From: Pseudomonadaceae bacterium
GTDB taxonomy: Bacteria > Pseudomonadota > Gammaproteobacteria > Pseudomonadales > Azotimanducaceae
DNA: 64,000 nt
NCBI GenBank assembly: GCA_024743435.1
Contig: JANSWO010000001.1
Location: forward strand, 496,001-560,000
Direction: 5' to 3'
In this document: positions 9,616 to 18,595 of the stretch, piece after piece
Position numbering within the stretch: position 1 is the first letter of the stretch
Layout: each line of letters starts with the position of its first letter
Translations under genes and position numbers: made by a program
Notes under the pieces: generated by a model
Databases searched by the model: none
What the model was told of the DNA's origin: nothing
The model's input: only the letters and a program-made list of their open reading frames with translations

Positions 9616-10245
9616 ATGGAATTGAGAACAATAGATCGAGACCAGGTGATTGAGCGTTACGTGCTCGGCCGGTTGTCCGCGGAAGAGGCGGAGGCGTTTG
9701 AAGAGTATTTCTTCGAGCACCCCGGCGTATTGGACGAAGTAGAGGCCGCAATGGCTCTGCGCGAGGGTTTGCTTGAGCACCCGTCCATGGCGCCCGTCGC
9801 GTTCTGGCGCTCGCCGCTCGCGACCGCTGCCAGCCTGGTGGCCTGCGTGGGCCTGGCTGCAGCCAGTTATCTGTATGTTGAGAATCGTCAATTGGAAGGC
9901 ATGACGATTCTGGCCGCCCATAACGTCAGCGAACGGGTGCTTCTCAGCGCCAGTCGCAGCGTCAGCTCAGAGGGCGTTGCGGTATCAGCCGGGGCTAATG
10001 CGCTGCTTGAAGTGGCCGTTGGGCCCCTGGGCTTTCACAGCTACGACCTGGTCATTCGAAACTCAGCCGGCGAGGAGCTCTACCGCTCTGCTCGGTTGCA
10101 GCTGGATGATGATTTTGCTTTGGCCGTTGCGACCGGAAACCTCATTGCTCCCGGTGGCCGCTATGAGCTCGTGGTTAGCGCCCGGCGCGCGGCCGGCCAG
10201 TCAGCGGATACCGTCGTCGCCGAGCACACGCTACTCGGCGTTTAG
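9616..10245 (+). CDS. Single-pass membrane anti-sigma-like protein
   Basis: A 209-residue protein. Residues 5-55 form a helical domain resembling the cytoplasmic part of zf-HC2-type anti-sigma factors (YVLGRLSAEEAEAFEEYFFEH), but without zinc-binding Cys/His clusters. One membrane helix follows at about 67-88. Residues 90-209 form a probable periplasmic domain rich in beta strands. Position directly after the ECF sigma gene is typical of a cognate anti-sigma. The exported TPR-CHAT protease would be on the same side of the membrane as the C-terminal domain. Anti-sigma activity is inferred from topology and context, not from a diagnostic motif. Confidence 0.68.
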   Translation: MELRTIDRDQVIERYVLGRLSAEEAEAFEEYFFEHPGVLDEVEAAMALREGLLEHPSMAPVAFWRSPLATAASLVACVGLAAASYLYVENRQLEGMTILAAHNVSERVLLSASRSVSSEGVAVSAGANALLEVAVGPLGFHSYDLVIRNSAGEELYRSARLQLDDDFALAVATGNLIAPGGRYELVVSARRAAGQSADTVVAEHTLLGV

Positions 10246-10305
10246 CTCACAGCACTTCCCGCTGTTTACTGTCGGGCTCCAGCGCTGGCATCGCGCGCCC
10301 GGTCA

Positions 10306-10332
10306 GGGCTTTCTCAGTCGGCAGGAAAGCCC
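10306..10332. other. Hairpin after the anti-sigma-like gene
   Basis: A perfect 8-bp stem, GGGCTTTC (10306-10313) with GAAAGCCC (10325-10332), encloses an 11-base loop. It lies 61 bases after the anti-sigma-like stop and upstream of ccmA. No U-tract follows directly, so a factor-independent terminator is not supported. It may still shape the mRNA end or the ccm leader. The rest of the 218-base gap shows nothing I can name. Confidence 0.4.
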
Positions 10333-10463
10333 ACTTGAGTTCCGGTTTTCCTCAGGGTTTCACGTAAACTTGCGGGCATCTTTTCCAGAGCGTGTGCGCG
10401 CGCCCCTCGCGGATAGCTAATCGGTGTAGTCCGAGTAGCCGCAGCCGGGCGATGCGAGCCACC

Positions 10464-11084
10464 ATGAGCGAACTTTCTACGCCATCAAATCCACGTGTGC
10501 TCAGCTCAATGCCCCTGTGTCGTGCAATCGGGCTGCGCTGCGAGCGTGGTGGCCGCGAATTGTTTAGCGATCTGTCCTTTACCCTCGATCGTGGCGTCAT
10601 GCTTGAGCTTCGGGGGCCCAATGGCAGCGGCAAATCCACGTTGCTGCGCGCGCTCGCGGGCCTATACCCGGATGTTGACGGTGAAATTGACACCTGTGAT
10701 CTTGCCTATTTCGGCCATCGAGGGGGCTTGTCCCCGACGCTGACGGTTGCGGAGAACCTCGCCTGGTTTTCGGGGCTGGCGGGAACCACTGCCGACGATG
10801 TCCCCGGCCTGTTACGCAGGGTAGGGGTTCCCTACCCGAATCGGCCGCTCAGCGAGCTATCTGCTGGCCAGCAGCGACGAGTTGGTCTGGCGCGTCTGAT
10901 GATGACCGGCGAGCGCAAACCTCTGTGGTTGCTGGACGAGCCGTTGACTGCGCTCGATTCCGCGGGAGAGGCGTTGGTCGGCGAGCTTATCGATGAGCAT
11001 CTTGCCTGCGGCGGAGGCGTGGTGTGCGCCACTCATCAGGACCTGCCTGTCGTGCCTGGGCTGCGCATCGAGTTAGGCCATTGA
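10464..11084 (+). CDS. ccmA: Cytochrome c maturation ABC transporter ATPase CcmA
   Basis: A 206-residue ABC ATPase with Walker A GPNGSGKST, signature LSAGQQRR, and Walker B LWLLDEP followed by the TALD loop. With CcmB it forms the CcmABCD complex that releases holo-CcmE (CcmE with bound heme). The frame is open from 10392. The ATG at 10464 gives a length close to E. coli CcmA; ATG 10509 is an alternative. It is the first gene of a complete ccmABCDEFGHI series. The stop overlaps the ccmB start by 4 bases. Confidence 0.93.
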   Translation: MSELSTPSNPRVLSSMPLCRAIGLRCERGGRELFSDLSFTLDRGVMLELRGPNGSGKSTLLRALAGLYPDVDGEIDTCDLAYFGHRGGLSPTLTVAENLAWFSGLAGTTADDVPGLLRRVGVPYPNRPLSELSAGQQRRVGLARLMMTGERKPLWLLDEPLTALDSAGEALVGELIDEHLACGGGVVCATHQDLPVVPGLRIELGH

Positions 11085-11749
11085 ACGCACTGGTTGCACA
11101 ATTTCTGCGTGACTGGCGCATCGCACTGCGCTCGCGCCATGAGATGACGACGCCGCTGATGTTCTTCGCTGTGGTTGTGATGTTGTTTCCGTTGGCGATC
11201 TCGCCAGAACCCGAACAGCTTGCTGCTATCGCGCCCGGCGTTATCTGGGTGCTGGCGCTGCTAGCCTCGTTGCTATCGCTCGAGGGGCTGTTCAAACGCG
11301 ATTTTTCCGATGGCTCGCTTGAGCAGATGGTGCTGTCGGCTGAACCTCTGTTTCTAGCTGTGGTTGGCAAACTGCTCGCACATTGGTGTGCAGCCTCGTT
11401 GCCTCTGGTGATATTTGCTCCCATTGCGGCGCTGGCCCTGTCGCTGCCGCTGGAAGCGTTATCGACGCTGCTGGCGAGCCTCCTGCTGGGTACGCCAACC
11501 GTCGCTTGTCTGGGGGCAGTTGGTGCTGCGCTTACGGTGTCGCTCGGCCGCGGCGGTATGCTGCTCGCATTGATCGTGATGCCGCTCTACATCCCCGTTC
11601 TTATCTTCGGCACGTCGGCGACCTCGTTCGCCGTCGCAGGGTTGAGTGTCGCCGGGCCGCTGGCCTGGCTAGCAGTGCTTGCAGGGCTATCCTTAACGCT
11701 CGCGCCATTTGCGGTATCGGCAGCCATTCGCATGGCCTGCGAGGAGTGA
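11081..11749 (+). CDS. ccmB: Heme exporter subunit CcmB
   Basis: A 222-residue integral membrane protein with about six hydrophobic helices. It is the membrane partner of CcmA in the complex that frees heme-loaded CcmE. The start is a TTG at 11081 overlapping the ccmA stop (TTGA), which reproduces the usual N-terminus NALVAQFLRDWRIALR. The length agrees with E. coli CcmB (220). Its stop codon lies within a perfect inverted repeat at 11746-11764, described separately. A gap of 112 bases, unusually long for this operon, separates it from ccmC. Confidence 0.92.
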   Translation: MNALVAQFLRDWRIALRSRHEMTTPLMFFAVVVMLFPLAISPEPEQLAAIAPGVIWVLALLASLLSLEGLFKRDFSDGSLEQMVLSAEPLFLAVVGKLLAHWCAASLPLVIFAPIAALALSLPLEALSTLLASLLLGTPTVACLGAVGAALTVSLGRGGMLLALIVMPLYIPVLIFGTSATSFAVAGLSVAGPLAWLAVLAGLSLTLAPFAVSAAIRMACEE

Positions 11750-11765
11750 TGTGAAGCACATCACA
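11750..11765. promoter_or_regulatory. CRP/FNR-family-type operator upstream of ccmC
   Basis: TGTGA-AGCACA-TCACA at 11750-11765 is a perfect match to the CRP consensus TGTGA-N6-TCACA, directly after the ccmB stop and 96 bases before the ccmC ATG. The surrounding inverted repeat extends to GTGATGTG/CACATCAC (11746-11764), so an mRNA hairpin is a competing reading. A GATAAT at 11850-11855 resembles a -10 element, but no good -35 is visible. Regulation by a CRP/Vfr-type protein is inferred from consensus only. Confidence 0.5.
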
Positions 11766-11861
11766 GCAAGCGCCACAAACCTGATATTTGGTCCGAACAG
11801 AGCAGCGTTTTACTGCGGACATCGGTGGGCAACCGGTGCCGGTGCGGGTGATAATTAGCTT

Positions 11862-12617
11862 ATGGGCATGTTGAAAACTTTCTGGCACCGGCTTGGTTCG
11901 CCGCCGTGGATGTACGGCATCGCGCGCCCGTGGATGTGGGGGTTTGGGGTGTTGGCTGCGGTGCTCATACCCGCCGGTCTGATTTGGGGCCTGTTCATAG
12001 CGCCGCCTGACTATCAGCAGAGCGATGCATTCCGGATCATCTATGTGCACGTGCCCACCGCTATTCTGGCTCAGAGCTGCTACCTGATGATTGGCATTGC
12101 CGGGTTTGTACATCTCGTCTGGCGGATGAAACTGGCCGATGTGGTGCTGCAGGAGGCATTGGTGATCGGTGCATCGCTCACCGCACTCGCCCTCATCACT
12201 GGCTCGGTTTGGGGCAGGCCTATGTGGGGCACATGGTGGGAGTGGGACGCTCGCACCACCTCGATGCTGATTTTACTGTTCCTGTACTTCGGTATTTACG
12301 CCTTGCGAGAAGCCATCCCGCGGCCTGATAGTCGCGCCCGGGCGAGCGCGCTTCTGGCGGTAGTTGGGCTGATCAACATCCCAATCATCAAGTACTCCGT
12401 CGAGTGGTGGCGCACGCTTCATCAGCCGTCGACGTTCTCGATGGTAGAACAGCCGAAAATGCCGGCGGAGATGTATCTGCCGTTGCTGGTCCTGGTGCTT
12501 GGCTTTTATGCCTTCATGGGCGCCGTATTACTCGCGCGCATCCGGGTGGAATTGCTCAACCGCGAGAGCGGGTCTAGCTGGGCGCAAGCGGAAGCACGGC
12601 GGTTGCTGAGCTCATGA
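11862..12617 (+). CDS. ccmC: Heme-handling protein CcmC
   Basis: A 251-residue membrane protein of the heme-handling family with six predicted helices. It has the tryptophan-rich WWD-type segment ([14 protein letters not shown]) and histidine-bearing periplasmic loops (YVHVPTA; the HQPSTFS region). CcmC presents heme to CcmE. The start at ATG 11862 follows the largest internal gap of the ccm operon. The gap holds a CRP-type box and a -10-like GATAAT only 6 bases before the ATG, so a separate, nearly leaderless transcript is conceivable. The stop overlaps the ccmD start by 4 bases (ATGA). Confidence 0.93.
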   Translation: MGMLKTFWHRLGSPPWMYGIARPWMWGFGVLAAVLIPAGLIWGLFIAPPDYQQSDAFRIIYVHVPTAILAQSCYLMIGIAGFVHLVWRMKLADVVLQEALVIGASLTALALITGSVWGRPMWGTWWEWDARTTSMLILLFLYFGIYALREAIPRPDSRARASALLAVVGLINIPIIKYSVEWWRTLHQPSTFSMVEQPKMPAEMYLPLLVLVLGFYAFMGAVLLARIRVELLNRESGSSWAQAEARRLLSS

Positions 12618-12862
12618 GCAATCAGCTAAGCGGTTTGGATCGGGTATTCGTTGAGCTGGGCGAGTGGCTCTGCGGCTTCGGTGACGGCGCCTGTATGAGT
12701 GGTTATGGAGCCTACGTCTGGCTGTCGGTGCTGGTTACGGTAGTGGCGATAGCCATCAATATCTGGTTGCCCATACGCGCCCGGCGTCGGTGGCTTGCCA
12801 GGCAGCGCGATGAGCACGAGCTGCGCGCGGCGCAGGCGAGCGGCGATCGAGCTGATGCGTGA
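12614..12862 (+). CDS. ccmD: Heme exporter protein CcmD
   Basis: An 82-residue protein with one membrane helix and the CcmD hallmark [14 protein letters not shown] followed by a basic cytoplasmic tail ([11 protein letters not shown]). It is needed to release holo-CcmE from the CcmABC complex. The ATG at 12614 overlaps the ccmC stop. ATG 12695 would give the shorter form common in the family, and the extra 27 N-terminal residues are not typical. The next gene, ccmE, begins 52 bases later. Confidence 0.88.
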   Translation: MSNQLSGLDRVFVELGEWLCGFGDGACMSGYGAYVWLSVLVTVVAIAINIWLPIRARRRWLARQRDEHELRAAQASGDRADA

Positions 12863-12914
12863 GTGAATCGAACAATGTGCCAACTCTGCTGACAGAGCCT
12901 GGGAGCTCAATACA

Positions 12915-13373
12915 ATGAATCCTAAACGCCGTGCCCGATTGCAAGCGGTGACGTTTATCCTGCTTGGCGCCGCACTGACCGTGGGGTTGGTGCTGTTCGC
13001 CGTGCGCGAAAACATAAACATGTTCTACGAGCCCGCTCGTATCGCATCGGGTGAAGCGCCAACGGACACGCGCATTCGCGCGGGTGGCATGGTGCTCGAT
13101 GGTAGCGTTGAGCGCTCCGACGAATCGCTTGCTGTGAGTTTTGTGCTCACAGACCATGCTGGCTCGGATTTCACGGTCTACTACTCAGGCATCCTGCCGG
13201 ATCTGTTCCGCGAGGGGCAGGGCATTCTGGTCCAGGGTCAACTGGACTCCAACCGGCATTTCCAGGCTGAGGAAGTGCTCGCCAAGCACGATGAGAACTA
13301 CATGCCGCCGGAACTGGCCGGAATGGCGATGCAGGGCGATGGTTCAGCCGACACCGGAGCTGACCTTCCGTGA
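12915..13373 (+). CDS. ccmE: Heme chaperone CcmE
   Basis: A 152-residue periplasmic heme chaperone tethered by one N-terminal helix (residues about 10-30). The heme-binding motif is intact in LAKHDENY, with covalent heme ligand His125 and conserved Tyr129. The beta-barrel core (VVLDGSVER-like strand, [19 protein letters not shown]) is canonical. It takes heme from CcmC and passes it to the CcmF/H ligase. The start at ATG 12915 is preceded by GGGAG at 12901-12905. Its stop overlaps the ccmF GTG start. Confidence 0.94.
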   Translation: MNPKRRARLQAVTFILLGAALTVGLVLFAVRENINMFYEPARIASGEAPTDTRIRAGGMVLDGSVERSDESLAVSFVLTDHAGSDFTVYYSGILPDLFREGQGILVQGQLDSNRHFQAEEVLAKHDENYMPPELAGMAMQGDGSADTGADLP

Positions 13374-15301
13374 TTGTTGAGGTCGGCCACTTTGCCGTTG
13401 GTCTTGCCTTCGCCGTTTGCGTGCTGCTGTCCGTGTTGCCCATGGTGGGCGCAGCCCGTGGCAACGAGCGGCTCATGGCGCTCGGCGGTAATCTGTCAGT
13501 TGCGCAGTTCGTTCTGTTGCTCGGGGGCTATCTGGCGCTCACCTATGCCTTTGTGACGGACGATTTTTCTGTTGCCTATGTTGCCTCGAACTCGAACTCG
13601 CTACTGCCCACGCAATACAAGATCAGCGCGCTGTGGGGCGCTCACGAAGGCTCGTTCCTGCTTTGGACCTTGATCATGGGTGCCTGGGTGATGGCGGTTG
13701 CGCTGCGCAGCGGTGATCTCGAGCGGGCGTTTGCTGCGCGTACGCTATCGATACTCGGCTTCATCCAACTTGGGTTTCTGGCGTTCCTGTTGTTTCTGAG
13801 CAATCCCTTTGAACGCGCGTTGCCACTGGTTCCGGTAGACGGTGCGGACCTGAACCCGCTGCTCCAGGATTTTGGCCTGATCGTGCATCCGCCGCTGCTG
13901 TACATGGGGTATGTAGGCTTTTCCGTTGCCTTTGCGTTCGCAATTTCGGCCTTGCTCAGTGGCCGAATGGACGCCACCTGGGCGCGAGCGTCGCGGCCCT
14001 GGACGAACCTGGCCTGGGCGTTTCTCACGGCAGGAATCGCCCTCGGCAGTTGGTGGGCATACTACGAACTCGGCTGGGGTGGCTGGTGGTTCTGGGATCC
14101 GGTTGAGAATGCCTCGTTCATGCCCTGGCTCGCCGGCACTGCGCTCATTCACAGTTTGTCAGTGAGTGAGAAGCGGGGGGCCTTTCGGAGCTGGACGCTC
14201 CTGCTTGCGATCGCTGCGTTTTCGCTCAGTCTTTTGGGCGCGTTCATCGTTCGCTCGGGCATTCTCACCTCTGTGCATGCCTTTGCTGTGGATCCGGAGC
14301 GGGGCGTCTATATCCTGGCCTGGCTCGGCGTGTCAGTTGGCGGTGCGCTGACGCTCTACGGCATGCGCGCGCATACGATTGCGGCTCGCATACGCTACGA
14401 CTGGTTGTCGCGCGAGACCTTCCTGCTCGTGAACAATCTGCTGCTGGTGGTATCTCTTGCGGTGGTGTTTTACGGCACCCTGTATCCGGTGGCCTACGAG
14501 GCCCTGACTGGCGGCGAGAAAACGTCGGTCGGACCGCCGTTCTTCAACTTCGCATTTGTACCTTTGATGTTGATTCTGGCGCTGTTTCTTGGCGCGGCGC
14601 CGTTCGTGCGCTGGAAGAAAACGCAGGCCTCTAGCCTCGTTAGCAAGCTTTGGCCGATCGCGCTGGCCGCCGTTGCGCTGGGTGTGATCCTGCCACTCGT
14701 ACTCTTGTCGGAGCTGTCAATCGGCGTGGTGCTCGCCATCAGCCTCGGGCTGTGGATCGTGCTGTCCCATAGCCTCGACCTGTGGCGTCGCCGGCGCAGC
14801 CTCACGGCCTCCTACTGGGGCATGTGGGTCGCTCACATCGGCTTCGCCATCTCCATGGTCGGTATCGGTGTGACCAGCGGCTTCTCTATCGAGAAGGATG
14901 TGCGCATGGTGGCGGGACAGACCCTGACAGTTGCAGATCGGCAGATCCTCTTCAATGGTGTCTCCGAGGTGTCCGGCCCGAACTACGTCGCCCAGCGCGG
15001 TAGCTTTGTGATCACGGAGGGCAGCAACGATTATGCGTTGTATCCGGAAAAGCGTCGTTACCTCGCCCGCGGCAGTGTGATGACCGAGGCCGCGATCGAG
15101 CCTGGGCTGATGCGTGATCTCTACTTATCGCTTGGGGAGCCGCTCGCGGGGGACTCCTGGGCGGTACGTGTGCACATAAAGCCGCTGGTGCGTTGGGTTT
15201 GGCTCGGCGCCCTGTTAATGGCCCTCGGTGGCGGATGGGCGCTGCTGGATCGGCGTTACAAGCGCCTCCGGGTGCGTTCCAGTGCGGCGGCGACAGCGTG
15301 A
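13370..15301 (+). CDS. ccmF: Cytochrome c heme lyase subunit CcmF
   Basis: A 643-residue polytopic membrane protein, the core of the heme ligase that attaches heme to apocytochrome c. The WWD domain is clear ([19 protein letters not shown]). His-bearing segments flank it ([25 protein letters not shown]), consistent with the four conserved heme-ligand histidines. Length matches E. coli CcmF (647). The start is GTG 13370, overlapping the ccmE stop; the end overlaps the ccmG GTG start (GTGA at 15298-15301). Confidence 0.95.
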   Translation: MIVEVGHFAVGLAFAVCVLLSVLPMVGAARGNERLMALGGNLSVAQFVLLLGGYLALTYAFVTDDFSVAYVASNSNSLLPTQYKISALWGAHEGSFLLWTLIMGAWVMAVALRSGDLERAFAARTLSILGFIQLGFLAFLLFLSNPFERALPLVPVDGADLNPLLQDFGLIVHPPLLYMGYVGFSVAFAFAISALLSGRMDATWARASRPWTNLAWAFLTAGIALGSWWAYYELGWGGWWFWDPVENASFMPWLAGTALIHSLSVSEKRGAFRSWTLLLAIAAFSLSLLGAFIVRSGILTSVHAFAVDPERGVYILAWLGVSVGGALTLYGMRAHTIAARIRYDWLSRETFLLVNNLLLVVSLAVVFYGTLYPVAYEALTGGEKTSVGPPFFNFAFVPLMLILALFLGAAPFVRWKKTQASSLVSKLWPIALAAVALGVILPLVLLSELSIGVVLAISLGLWIVLSHSLDLWRRRRSLTASYWGMWVAHIGFAISMVGIGVTSGFSIEKDVRMVAGQTLTVADRQILFNGVSEVSGPNYVAQRGSFVITEGSNDYALYPEKRRYLARGSVMTEAAIEPGLMRDLYLSLGEPLAGDSWAVRVHIKPLVRWVWLGALLMALGGGWALLDRRYKRLRVRSSAAATA

Positions 15302-15897
15302 ACGAGCCAACGACAGCCCCGAATTCGGCGACGAAGGGCGGCCTCGCGCGCTTTGTGCCGCTGGCTTTGTTTGCCGGCTTTGCGGTGATAGGCGTTGTTG
15401 GCCTGTTCGTGCTCGGTGACCGCCACGAGCTGCCGTCAGCATTGCTGAACAAGTCCTTCCCTGAGTTCAGCGCGCCGCTGCTGATGGACGAGTCTTCCGT
15501 TATGTCGCGCGAAGACCTCATTGGCGAGCCGTTGCTGGTCAATGTCTGGGCAACGTGGTGCCCAACCTGCAAAGCCGAGCATGCGGAATTGCTTCGCATC
15601 ACCCAGGACTACGGAGTGCCCATTGTCGGGCTCAACTACAAGGACGATCCGAGGGCGGCACGCGCTTTCCTGGCGCGCTATGGCAATCCGTTTCGCTACA
15701 ACCTGGTGGATGCGGATGGTCAGATCGGGGTCGACCTTGGCGTCTATGGCGCGCCGGAAACCTTCCTGCTCGATGCTAACGGAACCATCGTCTACAAGCG
15801 CGTTGGCGATGTGAACCCTCGCATCTGGCGGGATGAACTCGCTCCGGCGTTGAAAGCACTGGGTGTCGAGCTGCAAGCCAACACAGGAGCCGGCTGA
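15298..15897 (+). CDS. ccmG: Thiol:disulfide interchange protein CcmG/DsbE
   Basis: A 199-residue membrane-anchored thioredoxin-fold protein that reduces CcmH and the apocytochrome CXXCH cysteines in the periplasm. An N-terminal anchor lies at about residues 20-40. The active site is WCPTC with Cys88 and Cys91. The cis-proline segment is [10 protein letters not shown] and the acidic family motif is VGLNYKDD. The frame is open from 15193, but the GTG at 15298 overlapping the ccmF stop gives the normal N-terminus. Confidence 0.93.
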   Translation: MNEPTTAPNSATKGGLARFVPLALFAGFAVIGVVGLFVLGDRHELPSALLNKSFPEFSAPLLMDESSVMSREDLIGEPLLVNVWATWCPTCKAEHAELLRITQDYGVPIVGLNYKDDPRAARAFLARYGNPFRYNLVDADGQIGVDLGVYGAPETFLLDANGTIVYKRVGDVNPRIWRDELAPALKALGVELQANTGAG

Positions 15898-16373
15898 TGC
15901 GCGCGGGTCTCTTCGTCTGGCTCTGCGCCTCGGTACTGCTCGTCATGTCACTGCCGAGCGCACATGCTGCGAGCAGTATCGATGTTTACGACTTTCCCAA
16001 TGATCAGATCGAAGCTCGCTATCGGGCATTGATCGAAGAGTTTCGCTGCCCGAAATGCCTGAACACCAACATTGCCGGATCTGATGCACCTATAGCGCAG
16101 GACTTGCGGAAGACCGTGTATCGCCTACTTGTCATCGACGGCCTCAGCGACGATGAGGTGCGTGGGTATCTGCACGAGCGCTATGGCGATTTTGTGTTGT
16201 ATGACCCGCCACTCAGCTACCGCACTGTTTGGCTTTGGTTCGCCCCCGGGCTGTTCCTCTGTCTCGGCGTGCTGTTCCTGTGGCGGGTGCGTCGCGCGAC
16301 GACGCTCGCAGCGCCGCTGGCGCAGGACGAGCGCGAGCGTCTGGCAACGCTTGCTGAGTCGGAAGATCGTTGA
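15897..16373 (+). CDS. ccmH: Cytochrome c-type biogenesis protein CcmH
   Basis: A 158-residue protein with a signal peptide (LLVMSLPSAHA), a periplasmic three-helix domain with the redox pair FRCPKC (Cys51, Cys54), and a C-terminal membrane helix at about 105-125. It keeps apocytochrome cysteines reduced for CcmF. The motif is RCPKCLN rather than the more common RCxxCQN. It is the short form, without a fused TPR domain; that part is supplied by the next gene. The start overlaps the ccmG stop by one base (TGATG). Confidence 0.93.
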   Translation: MRAGLFVWLCASVLLVMSLPSAHAASSIDVYDFPNDQIEARYRALIEEFRCPKCLNTNIAGSDAPIAQDLRKTVYRLLVIDGLSDDEVRGYLHERYGDFVLYDPPLSYRTVWLWFAPGLFLCLGVLFLWRVRRATTLAAPLAQDERERLATLAESEDR

Positions 16374-17548
16374 TGTTTATTGGCGCAACCATTGTCGTTT
16401 GCCTGGTAACGCTCACCATTGTGTTGTTTCCCCGCCGGACAGAGCGCGCTGCGTCACCAAGCGCGACGGCGCTGTACCTCAACCGCGTTGCTGAACTCGA
16501 TGCTGAGCTCGCACGTGGTGATCTCACACAGGCGGAACACTCAGATCTCAAGGACGAGTTGGGTGCGTCTGTGTTACCGGACATTGAACGGGAGCAGCAG
16601 TCTGCCGCACAGAATCCGCAACCCGTCTCCGGCGTGCCAACGGCATGGCTTGTGTTGATCGCGCTGGCGTTGCCGGTGGGCGGCGCCGCAACCTACCTGG
16701 CGACCGGTGAGCCAGATGCGGATTGGCTGGCGGAGAGTGCATCGGTATTGCAACTCGACCCCGGAACCGACCGCAGCACGATTCGCAAGTTCGAAGAAGC
16801 GCTGGAGCGTAGAACGCGTGCGATGCCGGATGACCACGAGAGTTGGTATTTGCTCGCTCACGCGCGCCTAAAACTTGATGAATTTGCGCGCTCGGCGGCG
16901 GCTTTCGCGTCGGTGAATGCGCTAACAGGGCCTGACCCAAGGGTGGATGTTTACTGGTTGCAGACTCGGTTTCTCGCTGCCGATGGCGTTATTGACGAGA
17001 CCTCCCAGGCCATTGCGGAGCGTCTGCTCGCGCAATCGCCAAACGATGCAGTCGTTCTTGAGGTGCTTGCGCTCGCCGCCTTCAGAGACGGCGAGTTCGC
17101 ACAATCCGCACGCTACCTGCAGCGGGCACTCGCGGGCGACCTTCTGCCTTCCCGCCGAGCAGCCCTGAACGCCGGGCTGGCGGAAACCCGCGCTCGTATG
17201 GGCGATGTTGCGCCCAGAATCGATGTTGAGGTGTCTCTGGCCGAGACGCCGCCTGCGGGTTCATCGCTCTTTGTCCTGGCCAGACGTCCGGGTGAGCGGA
17301 TGCCACTGGCCGTGGTGCGGGTTCCGGCCGAACCCGGTACGACCTCGGTTCGCTTGGACGATGCGGCGGTGATGAACCCTGCTGCGCCTCTGTCCTCGGC
17401 GGGCGCTGTCGAGGTTGTGGTTCGAGTGTCCCGATCCGGTATGGCGGCCGCATCGGAAGATGATTGGCGCTGGCAGAGCGAGCCGATACCGATTGATTCT
17501 GAAACTGCACGCGAACTGGCCGTCACGCTGTCACCACCCTCTGTCTGA
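16373..17548 (+). CDS. ccmI: Cytochrome c maturation TPR protein CcmI
   Basis: A 391-residue protein with two membrane helices, at residues about 1-20 and 85-107. Between them is a short cytoplasmic loop with the family motif VAELDAELARGDLTQAE. A periplasmic TPR region (about 130-280) and a C-terminal beta domain follow. CcmI binds apocytochrome tails and delivers them to the CcmFH ligase. The ATG at 16373 overlaps the ccmH stop; a TTG directly before it is less likely. It is the last gene of the maturation cluster. Confidence 0.9.
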   Translation: MFIGATIVVCLVTLTIVLFPRRTERAASPSATALYLNRVAELDAELARGDLTQAEHSDLKDELGASVLPDIEREQQSAAQNPQPVSGVPTAWLVLIALALPVGGAATYLATGEPDADWLAESASVLQLDPGTDRSTIRKFEEALERRTRAMPDDHESWYLLAHARLKLDEFARSAAAFASVNALTGPDPRVDVYWLQTRFLAADGVIDETSQAIAERLLAQSPNDAVVLEVLALAAFRDGEFAQSARYLQRALAGDLLPSRRAALNAGLAETRARMGDVAPRIDVEVSLAETPPAGSSLFVLARRPGERMPLAVVRVPAEPGTTSVRLDDAAVMNPAAPLSSAGAVEVVVRVSRSGMAAASEDDWRWQSEPIPIDSETARELAVTLSPPSV

Positions 17549-17631
17549 AACTCTGTTGAAACTAAACGGCGTCCGCGTTGTCGAACAAGGTGGACGGGCC
17601 GAAGTAACTCGACAGTGAGGCGTGTACAGCC

Positions 17632-18321
17632 ATGACATTTCAACCTGCGACTCGTTTGACCGAGCAGATAGCCGATCATCTAGCGCACCAGATAATCTCC
17701 GCCGAATTGGCGCCAGGTGAGCGTATCCCGGAAGTGAAAGTTGCCCGTGGCCTGGGCGTATCCAGAGGCTCGGTGAGGGAAGCACTGCTTATCCTCGAAG
17801 CCCGGCGGCTCATCGATATCCTGCCCAGGCGAGGCGCCATTGTGTGCGCGCTCAACGCCGATGAGGTTGAGCCCCTGTGCGAGCTGAGTGCGGAGATTCT
17901 CTCCTACTACTTCCGCCGGCTGGCTGCTTCCGTGGACGGACGCGAGGAGGCGCTTGCACCGCTGCGTGAGGCGCTCGATGCCATCGAAGAAACCATTGAT
18001 GTGGGCGATCGAACTCAGTTTGTCCAGGCGAAGGTGAGTTTCGTGCAGGCGGGCTATTCCCAGCTGGCGGATCCGTTTGTGACGTCATCGCTGGAGAGCT
18101 TGTTGCCGGTTGGAGCGCGCCTGGCGCATCTGGTTGCGGGTCACGCCGATCATGATGCGAGGGATGCGTTACGTCTTGGCAAGGCGGTGATGTGTGCCAT
18201 GCTCGAACGCAACGACACCCGGATCAACGAGTTGGTACATGCCCACTACCGGCGGTTGGCGGAGCTTGCGAGCGAGTGCCTCCTGGGCACTGCGCGCGAA
18301 CCGTTGCGACGCAGCGCGTAG
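17632..18321 (+). CDS. GntR family transcriptional regulator (FadR type)
   Basis: A 229-residue regulator. The N-terminal winged helix spans about residues 8-75 and carries the GntR signature (GERIPEVKVARGLGVSRGSVREAL). A helical FCD-like effector domain follows (about 85-215). The ligand is unknown. It lies 83 bases after ccmI in the same direction, so read-through from ccm is possible, but no link to cytochrome maturation is known to me. A 274-base gap with a terminator follows. Confidence 0.88.
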   Translation: MTFQPATRLTEQIADHLAHQIISAELAPGERIPEVKVARGLGVSRGSVREALLILEARRLIDILPRRGAIVCALNADEVEPLCELSAEILSYYFRRLAASVDGREEALAPLREALDAIEETIDVGDRTQFVQAKVSFVQAGYSQLADPFVTSSLESLLPVGARLAHLVAGHADHDARDALRLGKAVMCAMLERNDTRINELVHAHYRRLAELASECLLGTAREPLRRSA

Positions 18322-18490
18322 GCACGCAGGGCAGTACATAGAGACGTGCGCCCCAGCGTGAGTTGGCGTGTCCCAGAAGCGGCGCACGCCGTAGTGACTC
18401 AAGTCGCGCACGCGGCAACGCGCTGAAACACTTCGTAACACAAAAGCGCGGGAACTAGGCAACCGGGCGCCATCAGCGTTTGAATCGATG

Positions 18491-18516
18491 CCGGCCTGAA
18501 AAAAGGCCGGTTTTTT
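18491..18516 (+). terminator. Rho-independent terminator
   Basis: The stem CCGGCC (18491-18496) pairs with GGCCGG (18505-18510) around an 8-base loop and is followed by six T residues (18511-18516). It lies 170 bases after the GntR gene stop and 80 bases before smc, so it separates the two transcription units. The 169 bases between the GntR stop and the stem show no ORF or tRNA that I recognise; a long 3' UTR or small RNA is possible. Confidence 0.88.
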
Positions 18517-18595
18517 GCGCTTCTTTGGTGCGCGGCCCTGTCTTGTCGTCAACTCTCTCTGCTAGACTGCGCGCTGCCCCACGCGTCGAAGTTCC

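Noticed and set aside
10306-10332. Factor-independent terminator after the anti-sigma-like gene
   Set aside because: The stem is good, but no T-tract follows, so it is recorded only as a hairpin.
18322-18490. Possible tRNA or small RNA before the terminator
   Set aside because: No cloverleaf, TTC-arm or 3' CCA pattern could be found. The terminator may simply end the GntR transcript.
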